Shown piece by piece: positions 11,808-23,284 of a DNA stretch of 64,000 nt (position 1 is its first letter; the number at the start of each line of letters is the position of its first letter). Source of the DNA: Ananas comosus (Eukaryota; Streptophyta; Magnoliopsida; Poales; Bromeliaceae); the NCBI RefSeq assembly GCF_001540865.1, contig NC_033633.1, positions 8,686,164-8,750,163 on the forward strand. Reading direction: 5' to 3'. The notes beneath the pieces are model-generated. The model made no database searches and had not been told where the DNA came from. It was given only the letters and a program-made list of their open reading frames with translations. Position numbers and translations under genes: made by a program.

Positions 11808-12426
11808 TAGTTCCGTTCGTTCCTTTGCTCTAAATTTGATTCCTCATACGGCAATTGCTGTGCTTTACCATATTGGAACCAGCAGAAACTATGTATTCCT
11901 TAAGTTCAAGTTGAGGACCATTCAATATCGACTTTTCCGTCCTGGTCTTATATTTCCGTCCTGGTCTTATAACTTGAGATAGTTGGCATGTTCGAAGTGA
12001 GCATGGAGAGGTCTACAGTCTCATTATACCAAGTCTTCTTTAAATAAGATGACTTTGCCCACATCACATACGTGGACTCAAGCCAAAGTCAAATACACAC
12101 CCTTCACTTTGTAAATGCTGCACAAAAGCTATAACACTAAACCCCCATCAATATTACACTACTGCTGCGGGCGGACATTAAAATATATAGGTTGCTTCTG
12201 CCTTTTCTTGTTCACTCCCTCCTCTCTTCCTTTCTCTTTTTCTCTTTTACTTCACTCTTCCATTTGTCAGCACACAATGGTGCTCTTAACTTGTTATTTA
12301 TGGGCCCAAGTCAAGGCAAAATTGGCGACCAAACTAACACATATTTCCCAACACAAGGTTGAAAAAAACAAGAAGGGTGCCTCATCGCATGGCCATGGGC
12401 TGTGACTGGCCCAATAGGGCATATGT
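11808..12426. other. Sequence with no recognised feature
   Basis: No coding similarity. A short direct duplication (TTTCCGTCCTGGTCTTATA) occurs at about 11933-11970. Confidence 0.5.
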
Positions 12427-12644
12427 ACTGTAGTTAGGGCTGGCAAATGAGCGAGCCGGCTCGTGTTCGACTCGATATTCGGCTCGCTCGAGCTCGGCTC
12501 GAATTAATTTCAAGTCGAGCTTGAGCGTAAATTTAGGCTCGAAATTAATTTCAAGCCAAGCTTGAATATTACCCGGCTCGCTCGATTTAGGCTCGAAAAG
12601 CTCGAAATATATATATATAGAGAGAGAGAGAGAGAAAAAGTCTA

Positions 12645-12809
12645 CTATGTTATTAATAGTGTTGATCACTTGCTATTAGGTTTTCGGCCCTTGGATGAAG
12701 GGATGTGCGGTTAGAATGAAAGTAATTAGAATGTTTTTCTTTTATCATCACATAATAACTATCTAAGTGCCGAAATCCTAATAGCAAGTAGTTAATACTA
12801 TTAATAATA
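12645..12809. mobile_element. Small foldback MITE nested in the hAT element
   Basis: TATTAATAGTGTTGATCACT then TGCTATTAGG on the left is answered by CCTAATAGCAAGTAGTTAA then TACTATTAATA on the right. The stem is about 30 bp with few mismatches. The superfamily cannot be assigned. Confidence 0.55.
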
Positions 12810-12843
12810 TTGTAACCTAATTCTATATATATATATAGGCTAA

Positions 12844-13050
12844 GGCTACTATATTCTTATGAGTATAGACCCCTTTATACTTATAAATTTTTCGCCGTTG
12901 GATGTGCAATTAGGATAATAGTGGTTCCCTAGGATTGAGGGGTGGTTGGTTGAATTGTATGATTTATGGATGGAAATGGTCAAAAGTATAGATCTAACGA
13001 TAAAAAACTTATGAGTATAAAGGGGTCTATACTAATAGAGTATAATAGCC
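12844..13050. mobile_element. MITE with about 45-bp terminal inverted repeats
   Basis: The left end GGCTACTATATTCTTATGAG continues into TATAGACCCCTTTATAC; the right end is its inverse (GTATAAAGGGGTCTATAC, then AGTATAATAGCC). The element is 207 bp with no coding capacity. It lies within the hAT element, so it is either younger than that insertion or was carried with it. Confidence 0.65.
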
Positions 13051-13826
13051 GAACTCTCTCTATATATAATTATATATAATATATAGTTTAATTATATAAA
13101 TTTATATTATGTATTTTAATTATATGTATATAGAATTTAGATTATTGGGCCCATAAAACCAAACCAGCAAAATCCTACTTTAATTGCTCTCTTTTTCTCT
13201 TTTTCGCTCGCTCATAGAGTTGTTTTTCCTAATTTTTTTTAATATTATAATATCGTATTTCATGTATTCATTTTGTATGTTGAGCTATTAGACATTTTTT
13301 GTATCGATTTTAGATAATATTTTATGAAAATTAAACTATAGATTGCCCGATGTTAAGAATTTCAAGCAGCTCGTTTAGGGCTCGAGCTCGTTTAGGGCTC
13401 GAGCTCGCTCGACTCGAAATTAGGCTCGCTCGAGCTCGGCTCGAATTAATTTCAAGCCGAGCTTGAGCCTAAATTTAGGCTCGAAATTAATTTCAAGCCA
13501 AGCTTGAGCTGCGGCAAGCTCGCTCGAGCTCGGCTCGTTTCCACCCCTAACTGTAGTGACCTGTACTGGACCAACCACTGTGCCAATTCGATGGCCAGAC
13601 AAATCGCAGCCTATGACACTCACAGGCCAAGCCTTGTTACGGCCCAGCATGCCACCACAATGTGCCATGCCCGTCAGAAAAATGCATTGATACTATATAT
13701 AAATCATTGAATAGCCGACTAGTATAAGCGACTTGTTGAGCCTAAACTAACACCTGAAATACCCAAGTCCATGTTACCCATATTGAAGTGCCAGCCTTAA
13801 TTTGTATTCCGATGTATAGTCCCTAA

Positions 13827-14120
13827 GGGTGCGATAGTTCGAGTTATGTAGCATTACGGGTTATTTCAACATAACCAGATAACTGAGATTTTTGAATTAT
13901 ATTGCTACTGATACTATATTACCGCAGTTGATTTAATGCAATAATATAATGTTGGATTACAGTGTATACTGAATTACTATATTTAATTTATTTATAAAAT
14001 TCAGTAATCCTGACAGTAAAGTGTAATCTATTCCAAAATTGCCCTTGGTGTCATATTTAATATTTTTTTACTAAACTTAACTTAATATAATTTGCACTTT
14101 AATTAATTCTATTAATACGC
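13827..14120. mobile_element. Left half of a PIF/Harbinger-type MITE (TSD TAA)
   Basis: TAA (13824-13826) precedes the terminal repeat GGGTGCGATAG. No matching right end exists in this contig, which stops at the N at 14121. The matching right end, CGCACCC followed by TAA, is at 20747-20756 in contig D. Together the halves give a MITE of about 504 bp with the 3-bp TAA duplication typical of PIF/Harbinger. Confidence 0.7.
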
Positions 14121-14121
14121 N
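14121..14121. other. Contig junction (N)
   Basis: A single N between the MITE left half and a partial LTR. Confidence 0.9.
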
Positions 14122-14407
14122 TCGATTATCCGCATCCGCCCAAAGCCGCTCCATCAGACTATCTAGAAGCTGGGTCACTTCTCACTGCTCTTCACTCCTG
14201 TCGGATTGCCCTCTTTTCTCTACCCCTTCCTAAGTCCTCCCTTCTCCTTCCTATGCCTCCCTCCTACCGCCGATCCTTGCCGACGCACGGCACACCTCCT
14301 GGAACCTGGACCGAGAAGAAGAAGTTAAGTCCTTCTCCTCTCTGATTATTCTGACTATATCCTCTACTGCTGCTACTAACTCCTTCTTCTACTTGGCAGG
14401 TGCAACA
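14122..14407 (-). mobile_element. 3' LTR (partial) of the Reina-like element
   Basis: Equivalent to 9127-9412 of the complete LTR and ending GTGCAACA; the first 359 bp are missing because the contig begins here. At positions that distinguish the LTRs (for example CCGCATCC, CTACCCCTTCC) it agrees with 8768-9412 and not with the 5' LTR. Confidence 0.9.
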
Positions 14408-14424
14408 ATCCCCCCTACTTGAGT
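14408..14424 (-). other. Polypurine tract
   Basis: The plus-strand ATCCCCCCTACTTGAG next to the LTR reads on the minus strand as a purine run ending directly at the 3' LTR. This is the plus-strand DNA primer site in reverse transcription. Confidence 0.8.
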
Positions 14425-14712
14425 TGATCCTTGCCCTCAAGGATCAAAAGATGGGCATTGGCTTTTGATGAACCCCGAATCCTCCCATGTTGCGAGTTCC
14501 TCTGGAAGATTTGCCCATTTTATCAAGATTTCGGTCGTGGCTCTGCCTCCGCGCTCCACCGTCCTCCTCTCTAATGTTTTCTCTGGTTCTGCTCTCAATC
14601 CTTCCTCTTCTCCCACAGAGGGCGCTGTCGGAGATGCCTGAACTGAAAGCGGTGGGCTCTTCTTAAGTAAGGAAATATGGAATACTGGGTGGATTCTTGA
14701 CCCCTCCGGTAA

Positions 14713-17547
14713 CTATAACTTGTATGCCACTGGCCCGATGCGCTCTAGTATCTTGAATGGACCAAAAAACCGCGCTGAAAGCTTCAGGTTTCTCCTTAGT
14801 GCCACCGTGGTTTGCCTGTAGGGCTGTAGTTTCAGGTAAACCCAGTCCCCCACCGAGTACTCTTTCTCCTTCCTATGTTTGTCCTCTTGCTGTTTCATTC
14901 TGTTTTGGGCCACATGTAATCGATCTCTTAGCTCTCGAGTCAGTTGCTCTCTGTCCTTTATCCATCCCTTCAGCTCCTGAGAGGTAGCCTTGTCTACGGC
15001 GGCCACCAAGTGGTTTGGGGGTGGTTTTCCGTAGAGCGCCTCATACGGGGTCATGCCTATTGCCGATTGAAAACTGGTATTATACCACCATTCTGCCAGA
15101 GCTAGCCACGAATGCCATTTCTTGGGATGTTGAAAACACATGCATCTTAAATATGTCTCTAGGCATCTGTTAACCCTCTCGGTTTGGCCGTCGGTTTCTG
15201 GATGATACGCTGAACTCATGTGGAGCTTCGTTCCCATTGCCTGAAAAAGCTCCTTCCAAAATTGACTCACAAAGATTTTGTCCCTGTCGGAAACTATTCT
15301 TTTTGGGCATCCGTGAAGCCTGTAGATTGTGTTCATGAAAGCTTTCGCCACATCTGAAGCCGAAAACGGATGCTTCAAAGATATGAAGTGTGCGTATTTT
15401 GTGAGTCGATCAACCACCACCATTATCGTGTCTCGACCTTCTGATTTAGGCAAGGCTTCTATGAAATCCAGGCTTATATCCTCCCAAACTTGGTGTGGAA
15501 TTGGTAGGGGCTGCAGTAAACCAGCGTATGGGGACCCATCTACCTTGTTTTGGGCGCAGATCGTACAGTTCTTAACCCAATCCTCCACTTCCTTCTTTAA
15601 CCCGAGCCAAAAAAAATGTTGTTTAATCCTTCGATAAGTATTTTGTATTCCCGAGTGGCCTCCCAAGGCTGAATTGTGCATCTGATCTAAAATCCGTTTT
15701 CTTAAAGGCCCAGCCTCTCCAATGTATAACTTGTCTTTGTGGCGTAGCAATCCATGGCCAAAAGAGTAGTCCCCTTGAGTGGGGGCCTGCAGGATTAATT
15801 TGTTTATTATCTTCTCGCAGTGTTTATCTCCCGAATAACTTTCCACCACCTCTTCTACCCAGGTTGGAATTGCTGCCGTGATAGCTAACGATTCCCCTTT
15901 TGTTTCTCCTCTCCTGGATAATGCATCTGCTGCTGCGTTCTCTCTTCCCTTCTTATACTGTATAGTGTAATTAAGCCCCATCAACTTCAGCATACCCTTT
16001 TGTTGCATCGGCGTCGAAATCCTTTGCTCCAGGAGATGTTTCAAACTTTCGTGATCTGTTTTTATCACAAAAGTGTTTGTATTCAAGTAATGCCTCCATT
16101 TTTGTACCGCCATGAGTATCGCCAAAAATTCTTTTTCATATGTCGATAACCCAAGGTGCTTTCCGCCAACTGCCTTGCTCAGATATGCTATCGGCCTCCC
16201 TTCTTGTGATAGTATTGCGCCTATCCCCGTGCCACATGCATCCACCTCTACTGTGAAAGGCTTTTCAAAATCTGGCATGGCCAAAACCGGAGCACTAACC
16301 ATTGCCACCTTCAACTCCTCGAAGGCTGATTGAGCATCCTTGTCCAAGTGAAACTGATCCTTCTTTAACAACTCGGTCAAAGGCTTGCTAATCCTCCCGT
16401 ACTCTCTGATGAACTTCCTATAGTACCCTGTGAGACCCAAGAACCCACGAAGCTCCTTAACAGATCTGGGTATCGGCCACCTCGTCATCGCTTCAATCTT
16501 TGACGGGTCCGTAGCGACCCCTTCGGCAGATATAATATGTCCGAGGTACTCCACCTTATCTTGCCCAAAGTAGCACTTGCTCCTCTTGGCGTAGAACCTG
16601 TGTTTTCTCAACTCATCTAGTGTGATGCACAAATGCCTCACATGCTCCTCCAACCCTTTGCTATAGATTAGTATATCATCAAAGAATACCAAAATAAATT
16701 TTCGTAAATAAGGTTCAAACGTACAGTTCATGATTGCTTGAAAGGTTGCGGGAGCGTTGGTGAGACCAAAAGGCATTACCCGAAACTCGTAATGCCCTTG
16801 ATGAGTTCGGAATGCTGTCTTAGGAATGTCCGCTGGGTTCATTCGGATCTGGTGGTATCCGGATCGTAGGTCTATCTTGGAGAAATGAGTCGAGCCTCCC
16901 AATTCATCTAACAAATCGTCGATAATCGGAATGGGGAATTTATCTTTAACAGTGGATTTATTCAACTGCCGATAATCAATGCACATGCGCCAGCTTCCAT
17001 CTTTCTTCTTTACCAGCAAGGCCGGCGAGGCGAACGGGCTGTTACTCCTCTGTATTATTGAATCACTCAACAATTCTCTAATCTGTTTCTCCAGCTCCTC
17101 TTTCTGTTCGTGCGAATACCTATATGGTCTCACATTAATCGGGGCGGTGTCAGGTTGAAGCACAATCGTGTGATCTTGGACCCTGGTTGGGGGCATCCCT
17201 CGTGGCTCTTCGAACACATCGGGGTACTGATTCAGCACCTGTTGAATGTCAGGGTGAATCACGGATTCGGCTTTGGGATCGTCCGATATTATTTGATGGC
17301 TCAGTAAATAACACTCCCCGGTGCTCATTTCCTGTTTCCATTGAGCTGCCGTAATCAACTTCAGCTTCGCCCCCTCCTCAATCCCTTTCAACTCCAATCT
17401 CTGCCCTTCCTTCATGATGGTAACCGAATTGGATAGGAAGTCGAAGGTTACCTTTCCATAAGACTTAAGCCAGTCAATTCCCAACACAATGCTAACTCCT
17501 TCAATCCGAATCACCCGTAAATCTGCCACGAATTCGTGCCCTTGCAT
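14713..17547 (-). CDS. Pol polyprotein: protease end, RT, RNase H, integrase
   Basis: The ORF of 944 codons contains in order: the last part of the aspartic protease (LGIDWL near residue 22), reverse transcriptase ([17 protein letters not shown] near 181, active site FFDDIL at 288-293), RNase H (acidic residues D436, E473, D498), the integrase zinc-binding region (H624, H631, C661, C664), and the integrase core with D694, D754 and E790. The first methionine is not a real start: translation would come from the Gag frame, which this ORF overlaps by 37 nt in another frame. It ends at a TAG after IGPVAYKL where related elements continue, and family-like sequence resumes right after, so this is a nonsense mutation before the chromodomain. 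Other catalytic residues look intact. Confidence 0.92.
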   Translation of the reverse strand: MQGHEFVADLRVIRIEGVSIVLGIDWLKSYGKVTFDFLSNSVTIMKEGQRLELKGIEEGAKLKLITAAQWKQEMSTGECYLLSHQIISDDPKAESVIHPDIQQVLNQYPDVFEEPRGMPPTRVQDHTIVLQPDTAPINVRPYRYSHEQKEELEKQIRELLSDSIIQRSNSPFASPALLVKKKDGSWRMCIDYRQLNKSTVKDKFPIPIIDDLLDELGGSTHFSKIDLRSGYHQIRMNPADIPKTAFRTHQGHYEFRVMPFGLTNAPATFQAIMNCTFEPYLRKFILVFFDDILIYSKGLEEHVRHLCITLDELRKHRFYAKRSKCYFGQDKVEYLGHIISAEGVATDPSKIEAMTRWPIPRSVKELRGFLGLTGYYRKFIREYGRISKPLTELLKKDQFHLDKDAQSAFEELKVAMVSAPVLAMPDFEKPFTVEVDACGTGIGAILSQEGRPIAYLSKAVGGKHLGLSTYEKEFLAILMAVQKWRHYLNTNTFVIKTDHESLKHLLEQRISTPMQQKGMLKLMGLNYTIQYKKGRENAAADALSRRGETKGESLAITAAIPTWVEEVVESYSGDKHCEKIINKLILQAPTQGDYSFGHGLLRHKDKLYIGEAGPLRKRILDQMHNSALGGHSGIQNTYRRIKQHFFWLGLKKEVEDWVKNCTICAQNKVDGSPYAGLLQPLPIPHQVWEDISLDFIEALPKSEGRDTIMVVVDRLTKYAHFISLKHPFSASDVAKAFMNTIYRLHGCPKRIVSDRDKIFVSQFWKELFQAMGTKLHMSSAYHPETDGQTERVNRCLETYLRCMCFQHPKKWHSWLALAEWWYNTSFQSAIGMTPYEALYGKPPPNHLVAAVDKATSQELKGWIKDREQLTRELRDRLHVAQNRMKQQEDKHRKEKEYSVGDWVYLKLQPYRQTTVALRRNLKLSARFFGPFKILERIGPVAYKL

Positions 17548-19088
17548 GACCCATGAAAATCCCGGACATTGAGCTTGCTTAACATCTTGTGTCCATCCGC
17601 TATAGTAACCACCAATGGCGAGGCGGCTTCCATCTTTGCCCCAATTCCTTTTGCCACCTGAAGGTCGATGAAGCTATGCGTGCTTCCTGTATCTATCAAC
17701 AAGGTCAGTATTTTATTCTTCGCTTCACCTCTGATCTTAATAGTGTCCTGCGGTCTTTCTCCACTCAATACATGTACTGACACGCCGATTTCCCGCGCCT
17801 CCTCGTTGTCAGTTATAATTTCATCCCTTGGCTCTTCCCCTCCTATAGCTTCTGCACCCACTTCTTCTTGTAAGCAATCTTCGTCGTAGACTTCGATAAC
17901 TTCATCTGAGGCTTGCAGGGTGTTTAGTGATTTGCTGTTGCACACGTGCCCTGGGTGATACCTTTCTCCACACCTGAAGCAAAGCCCTACTGCCCTTCTT
18001 TGCTCTATTAGCTGCCTACTAATTGGATTGTGATTGATCTGGTTTCTTTGAGTTGTTTGGTACTGAGGTTTCGAATTTTCGCCGCTCTTGTTAACCCCAC
18101 TTCTTGTGTTGCCACGAAATGATGATGATGGGTATGGGCCCCCCGACCCTTTGGGCAGGTACTTGCTTTTCCTATTAAGTGAAGCTATAGCCTTCTCATG
18201 TAGCTGTGCTTGTTCATACGCCTCCTCCAATGTATTCGGATGCGCAATATCCATGAAATGAACCAGTTCTTCCTTGAGTCCATTAATGTAACACGCGATA
18301 AAATATTCTTCGGTTAAGTGTGGGTTATAATAAAGCAGTTGGTACCTTAACTCTTCAAACTTCTCTTGATACTTTTCGCATGTTCCGGTGTGTTTCAAAT
18401 TAGTGAACTCCCGGATCAGATACCTTTCGCCCACTTGTGCAAATCGCCTACACACTGGTTCAACAAACTCGTCCCAAGAAAGAGTTTGCTTGTTGACGAA
18501 ATAGCCCTGCTTCCATGTTCTCGCCCTGCCTGTTAGATACATGGTGGCTACACTCAACCACTGATGTTGCGGTATTTGGTATAATTCGAAATATTGTTCG
18601 CAATTTTCGATCCAACTTCTGGGATCCTCTCCATCAAAGTAAGGAAAATCCAACCGAGGGTACGGTAAGTGCTGATGTTGATTAAAAGTTCGATTGCTCC
18701 ATGGTGAGGTATGCTCTTCATCTATATCATGCGCTCTAAACGGAGTGGGTAGAATACCTTTACCTTTTTCTTCTCTGATTAACAACGGTGTGTTACTACT
18801 CCCAGGCCTGAATTTGCGGTCCGAAGGGGGCGCCTCGGCTTGGGTTTTGAGTGTGGGTAACTGGGCGGTTATAAGTTTCAGCAGCTCCTCGTGCCTCCTG
18901 TTTGCCTCGGTTTGTAGTGACTCAAACTGTTTTTGTCCCGTATCCCTCACTTCGGATATTCTTTGGTTAAGTGCTTCTATGTTGGCTTGATGTTCCGTTC
19001 CCAACTGCTGATACTTCTCCTCTAATGTATGGATGTGATCACTAATATCCCTCAGTCGGGTCCCTTCGGCCATATCTATATCCTCCAA
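17511..19088 (-). CDS. Gag with zinc knuckle and protease active site
   Basis: The ORF of 525 codons begins 355 bp inside the 5' LTR boundary. Residues about 15-75 look like a coiled coil. The Gag core spans about 140-300 ([13 protein letters not shown] near 148). The zinc knuckle CX2CX4HX4C is at 370-383, followed by an acidic linker and the protease motif [12 protein letters not shown] at 463-474. The frame then shifts within the protease at about 17555-17565, apparently by one missing base. The downstream out-of-frame tail (after about residue 506) is not family sequence. The break could in principle be translational frameshifting, but its position inside the protease domain makes a mutation more likely. 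Confidence 0.88.
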   Translation of the reverse strand: MEDIDMAEGTRLRDISDHIHTLEEKYQQLGTEHQANIEALNQRISEVRDTGQKQFESLQTEANRRHEELLKLITAQLPTLKTQAEAPPSDRKFRPGSSNTPLLIREEKGKGILPTPFRAHDIDEEHTSPWSNRTFNQHQHLPYPRLDFPYFDGEDPRSWIENCEQYFELYQIPQHQWLSVATMYLTGRARTWKQGYFVNKQTLSWDEFVEPVCRRFAQVGERYLIREFTNLKHTGTCEKYQEKFEELRYQLLYYNPHLTEEYFIACYINGLKEELVHFMDIAHPNTLEEAYEQAQLHEKAIASLNRKSKYLPKGSGGPYPSSSFRGNTRSGVNKSGENSKPQYQTTQRNQINHNPISRQLIEQRRAVGLCFRCGERYHPGHVCNSKSLNTLQASDEVIEVYDEDCLQEEVGAEAIGGEEPRDEIITDNEEAREIGVSVHVLSGERPQDTIKIRGEAKNKILTLLIDTGSTHSFIDLQVAKGIGAKMEAASPLVVTIADGHKMLSKLNVRDFHGSCKGTNSWQIYG

Positions 19089-19426
19089 ATAATCCCTTGG
19101 ATTGAACTTGAACTTGTTGCTCCGCTTACCCCCAATCTTGTCGTGTTGCGCGAATTACTTATGGTGGGTTCTCTAACAGAAGAGTTGTGATCCAATGAAG
19201 TTGCCTCGGATGACTCAATGCGCCTGCGGTATAAATTAATCTGAGGAGTGAGGGGGTTTTCCTCAGATCCTATGGTCAGTCCTGGGTTACTGTACGGTGA
19301 TTTCCTTTGTCCAACTCTGATCTCGGTACAGAATTGGCAGCGCGGAAATCTTAGATGCGATTAAACTCAACGATGCTAAGATCGGAGTCAGGAAGCGATT
19401 CTACCACACATGGCCCTGGGATCGGA

Positions 19427-19440
19427 CTGCTCTGATACCA
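19427..19440 (-). other. Primer-binding site (tRNA-Met)
   Basis: The minus strand reads TGGTATCAGAGCAG, the standard plant initiator tRNA-Met complement, two bases from the LTR end at 19443. It fixes the element's orientation and 5' LTR boundary. Confidence 0.93.
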
Positions 19441-19442
19441 AT

Positions 19443-20087
19443 TGTTGCGCACCCGGACGATTCCCAACCGCCGATGATGAGATTGCTCTGAGGTCGGTAT
19501 GGCGGTGAGGATGATGGGCGTATCCCAGTCGCGATTAAGATGAGAAGGTGATAAGAAACGAGGGAGAGAAGGAAGAATCAGATGTAAGAAGAGACAGAGT
19601 AGAGAATAGTAACAGAGGGAGATGAAGTTGAGAAAGAAAGCATTAATTTCATTCCTTGTCTAATTCCTATTACACGCTGCCTCTTATTTGCAATCTGAAG
19701 AAAACCCTAAACCTAACTGGACTCCTAGGACTCCTCTCGATGGCCCAACATAACATGGGCCTTGCTGGCCCGCTTCTTAAGAGGTATCGGATCAGACCCT
19801 CTCGATTATCTGCATCCGCCCAAAGCCGCTCCATCAGACTATCTAGAAGCTGGGTCACTTCTCACTGCTCTTCACTCCTGTCGGATTGCCCTCTTTCCTC
19901 TACCTCTTCCTAAGTCCTTCCTTCTCCTTCCTATGCCTCCCTCCTACCGCCGATCCTTGCCGACGCACGGCACACCTCCTGGAACCTGGACCGAGAAGAA
20001 GAAGTTAAGTCCTTCTCCTCTCTGATTATTCTGACTATATCCTCTACTGCTGCTACTAACTCCTTCTTCTACTTGGCAGGTGCAACA
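19443..20087 (-). mobile_element. 5' LTR of the Reina-like element
   Basis: A complete 645-bp LTR, TGTTGCGC...GTGCAACA, followed by the CATCT target duplicate (20088-20092). It differs from 8768-9412 at 8 sites, seven of them transitions. Using a common plant rate this implies an insertion well under one million years old; that figure is an estimate. Confidence 0.93.
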
Positions 20088-20542
20088 CATCTCTATTCAG
20101 ATAGCTATCTAAATTTTATCTCAAAACCTGTGAGATTTAGCTGATCAAAACTTAGCACTTGCAGTAGTGATATGTATTCCTCCAATGACCTAGAAGATTA
20201 CTTGGACCATTGCTGATCAATCTGCTTATAAGCAAGTAGAAAAAGAGAAGCATGATATGAATGTAGAAGCATAATATGAAATATCTAGTTGAACAGTTGT
20301 GTTATTTAAACTTCAAGGCCATAAATTCCAATAGGAAGTTGTCTTTGCCGACTCATTTATGATGGTCATGTAAAATGCTGACCTCTAGATTACATGTTTG
20401 TGTATAACAGCACAAAAAGATGGATAATCTTAATCCCACCCTGTATCAACAATTCCAAGGTCAGGATAAGCAGTTTCAACTGCATCATTTTTTGTGATTT
20501 GCATCTACCACATGACAAAGGCTCACTAGCACAAAGCTTTTC
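20088..20542. repeat. Right-flank sequence, copy 3 of 3
   Basis: The same 455-bp flank as 9413-9867 and 9964-10418, ending at AAGCTTTTC before the N at 20543. Confidence 0.85.
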
Positions 20543-20543
20543 N
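20543..20543. other. Contig junction (N)
   Basis: A single N between the third copy of the flank and the MITE right half. Confidence 0.9.
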
Positions 20544-20753
20544 GGGCTAAAATTATAGTTTTACGTAATATGCAAGATTACCCGCTATCAATAATTAGAG
20601 ATACCCACCCCCGCTGGGTAATATTTTCGGAGTAATCTTGCACTATTTGTAATGTTACATTACAAACCAGATTACAGATTGGATGAACCAAATGCAGTAA
20701 TCTTGACAAAATTGCCTGTAATCCTCGCAGGATAATCTGAGCCAAACGCACCC
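20544..20753. mobile_element. Right half of the PIF/Harbinger-type MITE (TSD TAA)
   Basis: Ends GCCAAACGCACCC followed by TAA (20754-20756), the mirror of GGGTGCG preceded by TAA at 13824-13826. No left terminus is present in this contig. Confidence 0.7.
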
Positions 20754-20896
20754 TAAGTATCAAATATTGCAACGACAAGGGTATGACAACTTTATCCTAC
20801 GATGGCGTCTCACCCCTAATGTTTGACAAATGGTTCAATTTTATACAACAACGAATATATAGCGGGTTTAGTTAATGTAAACATATCGTTCATACC

Positions 20897-21561
20897 TGTT
20901 GGGAATTTAGTACTCGCTCTTATACCAGATTTTAAGAATCCGCAACCAGCTCTAATACCAACTGTTATTTATTTGGTACATGTTTCAGTACCGATTGTTG
21001 GGATTCCTTAACGGAAGCGTCAAATTACTTTTTTTACTATAAACCAATCTCCTTGCAAAAGAGTTGTTGCTGGCACAGCCACAAAAGAAAGAAAAACTAA
21101 ACAGAAAATATACAGGTGAAATAAGATTCACTAACCAAGAAAAGATTACACATAACTCCTCTTCTACAACAGAGTAGCTTCAACCTGAGCCCTTTTTCTA
21201 AATCTTTTTCATCTCTCTCTCTCTTCTTCTGTGAACTCAGAAGACTACTCTCGTATGCATCTGTGCACTAGGTGCATACATAAACCATGGACAAAACACA
21301 CACTCTCTCTTGCCTTTGTACGTAACTGGGAGCAACCTCAACTTTGGCCGTACTTCACCGATGGGAACTGCCATACAGCACGTAGGCTTCAACTCTATTT
21401 ATGCCGTATAAAAATCTCAAACAATGATGTACCCAAATCTAGTAAAATTCGGAATCATACTCTAATTAATATTTAAATCCAAATCAATTTATCTCTAATG
21501 GATTTAAATATTTATCCTAATCCAACTAGGAATCAACTACAAATCTAACCAAATCCCAACA
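20897..21561 (-). mobile_element. Solo LTR of the TGTTAGG copia family, TSD ATACC
   Basis: A 665-bp copy (TGTTGGGAATT...AATCCCAACA) flanked by perfect ATACC duplications (20892-20896 and 21562-21566). It keeps the CACTAGGTGCA palindrome core near 21267. It is more diverged than the 11104 copy. Confidence 0.88.
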
Positions 21562-21590
21562 ATACCATTAGAATCTTTAATAGTTAATGG

Positions 21591-22677
21591 TGTTAAGTAT
21601 TGTGTGTTGGCAAGTTTCGTGAATTGAGTCCGAGTCTTGAAGGTTCGGTGCATATTGTCGAAGATCGAAGAATCCAGGACTTCGAAGAAATCAGAAATAT
21701 CTCACGACATGAATCACGATGCTCAGGTAAAGTTTTGATTCATATTATGGTGATTCATACTTAGTTATAGACATTAGAATCATGAAAATCAAAGTTTAGT
21801 GGATTAGAAAGTACTTTGAAAATTTTGAAACCCGAAATCAAGCATTGCTGAAATTTGAATAGGGTACCGGTACTACATTGACTTGGTACTGGTATTGATC
21901 TGGTACCGGTGACAACATGATTTAGTAACCGGTATGAAGTATATGGAATTTTCTGTGTCGTCTTTTGGTACCGGTGACAACATACTTTGTAACCAGTACA
22001 CAGTGTAAAATTCTGAAAACTTTCTAATCTGACTCTAATTGATTCTAAAGCCTATAAATAAGCTATTAAGGTTCTCTAACTTATAGAATATCACGAGAAT
22101 ACATGTTTGAGAAACCATAGAGGCTAGGATTTCGTTCTAAACCTATTTTTTATAAATTAGCCTCTTTTAGCTCAATTCGAGATATTGAAAATTGATATCT
22201 AAATGTCGAATTGATCTACTCTTCACTTAGAGATTCTTTTCTGGTTTTCATCGATACTCTAAGTGAAGGATCACCATTAGCATGATGTTCTTCATGGATG
22301 GCGTTGTGGATTCGGCGCGATCGAAGGCAATTCGAGGGTTCAGATCGTGTGCTCATGGATTCGAGTGGCGTTCGTGGATTCGGACATGTGCGAGGCGTTC
22401 GTGGATTCGAACGTGAGGATGTGGACAACCCAGAGGATTACGCGAGACTCATAGGAGGCTAAGAGATGTCAAGTCCGTAGAGTCGGTAATCACCTTGTAA
22501 TCTTTTCGCTTAGTGAATTATTTTTTCGCTTGTTGGTCCTGTGGGTTTTTTACTCTAAGTTGGAGTTTTCCCACGTAAATCTCAGTGTGATTTTTATTTT
22601 CCGCATTTACTTTTTTATTGCATTGAGATTTGTGATTTTTGGCCTTTACACCACCTATTCACCCCCCCTCTAGGTAT
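21591..22677 (+). mobile_element. Copia-type 5' LTR fragment (SIRE-like)
   Basis: The 3' end has the CACCTATTCACCCCCCCTC segment that closes or follows LTRs of this copia group. Next comes a degenerate tRNA-Met primer site (TTGATAGTACTTCTAG, about 22678-22693). Three GGTACCGGT motifs lie at about 21863-21980. The start at 21591 or 21601 is uncertain and no coding region follows, so only the 5' end remains. Confidence 0.5.
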
Positions 22678-22782
22678 TTGATAGTACTTCTAGATAAAGA
22701 TCCTAGGGTTCCGCATAACTTACAATGGGTACCCCAATTTTTTTTTTTCTTCTCTTTTCTAAATAACTAAATTCTAGTCTTA

Positions 22783-23280
22783 GTGTGACGCCCCACTTCC
22801 CAGGGCCACCCATCCTACAACTACTAACGCTGAGCTCACGCAATCCTCTTAACCTCTTGAGCCTAACCACTGCACAAAATGCTATATTTGGGTTAAGAGT
22901 TTAGCCCTACTATCCTTATATAAAGGGCTATTCCAAATCGTGAAAGTGTCATATTCCTCTCCCCCTTATGCCTTGACGTTCTCGTTAGGCTAAAGCACAT
23001 TTATAAGCATCAGACAATGTGAGACTCATCTGGCTAACCTTAGCAGATCTTATGGAGAGTTGTGCAATACCCATAGCAATCGTCAGCCGGGGAGCCACGC
23101 TCTTGACCGTTGTATAACCCTAGCTCATTTGAGACTAATCTCATAATTCTAGCTGGTGATTGGCTATGATACCAATTGTGGCGTCTTACTTCCCACGGGG
23201 TCACCTATTCTAGAACTACTCTAGCCCTAGGCTCGCTCAACTCTCTTAACCTTTTAGGTCTAGCCACCACCCAAAATGAT
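22783..23280. repeat. Unclassified repeat with duplicated head
   Basis: The segment around GTGACGCCCCACTTCCCAGG (22786) recurs with changes at about 23178, including CTCTTAACC and TTAAGAG(T/G)TT stretches downstream of each. Both copies are followed by (C/T)TATATAAAGG- or CTTATATGCAGG-like text and ACTATTCCAAAT. The family is unknown. Confidence 0.4.
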
Positions 23281-23284
23281 ATAG

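Larger units (their letters stand above)
12435..13549. mobile_element. hAT-type non-autonomous transposon, TSD ACTGTAGT
   Basis: The ends TAGGGCTGGCAAA and TTTCCACCCCTA are imperfect terminal inverted repeats, flanked by a perfect 8-bp duplication ACTGTAGT (12427-12434 and 13550-13557), which is the hAT signature. Subterminal regions are packed with GCTCGAGCTCGGCTCG-type motifs on both sides. There is no transposase ORF. Two smaller inverted-repeat elements are nested in the AT-rich middle. Confidence 0.88.
14408..19442 (-). mobile_element. Internal region of a young Reina-like Ty3/gypsy chromovirus
   Basis: The internal region of 5,035 bp runs from the PBS (19427-19440) down to the polypurine tract beside the 3' LTR. 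It carries a Gag/protease ORF (17511-19088) and a pol ORF (14713-17547), then a chromodomain-like tail (about 14440-14535, containing IKWANLPEE and ATWED) beyond a stop codon. With two 645-bp LTRs the element would be about 6.3 kb. Reina-clade assignment (short LTRs, tRNA-Met primer, C-terminal chromodomain) is inferred from family knowledge. Two inactivating lesions are visible, so this copy is nearly but not fully intact. Confidence 0.92.
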
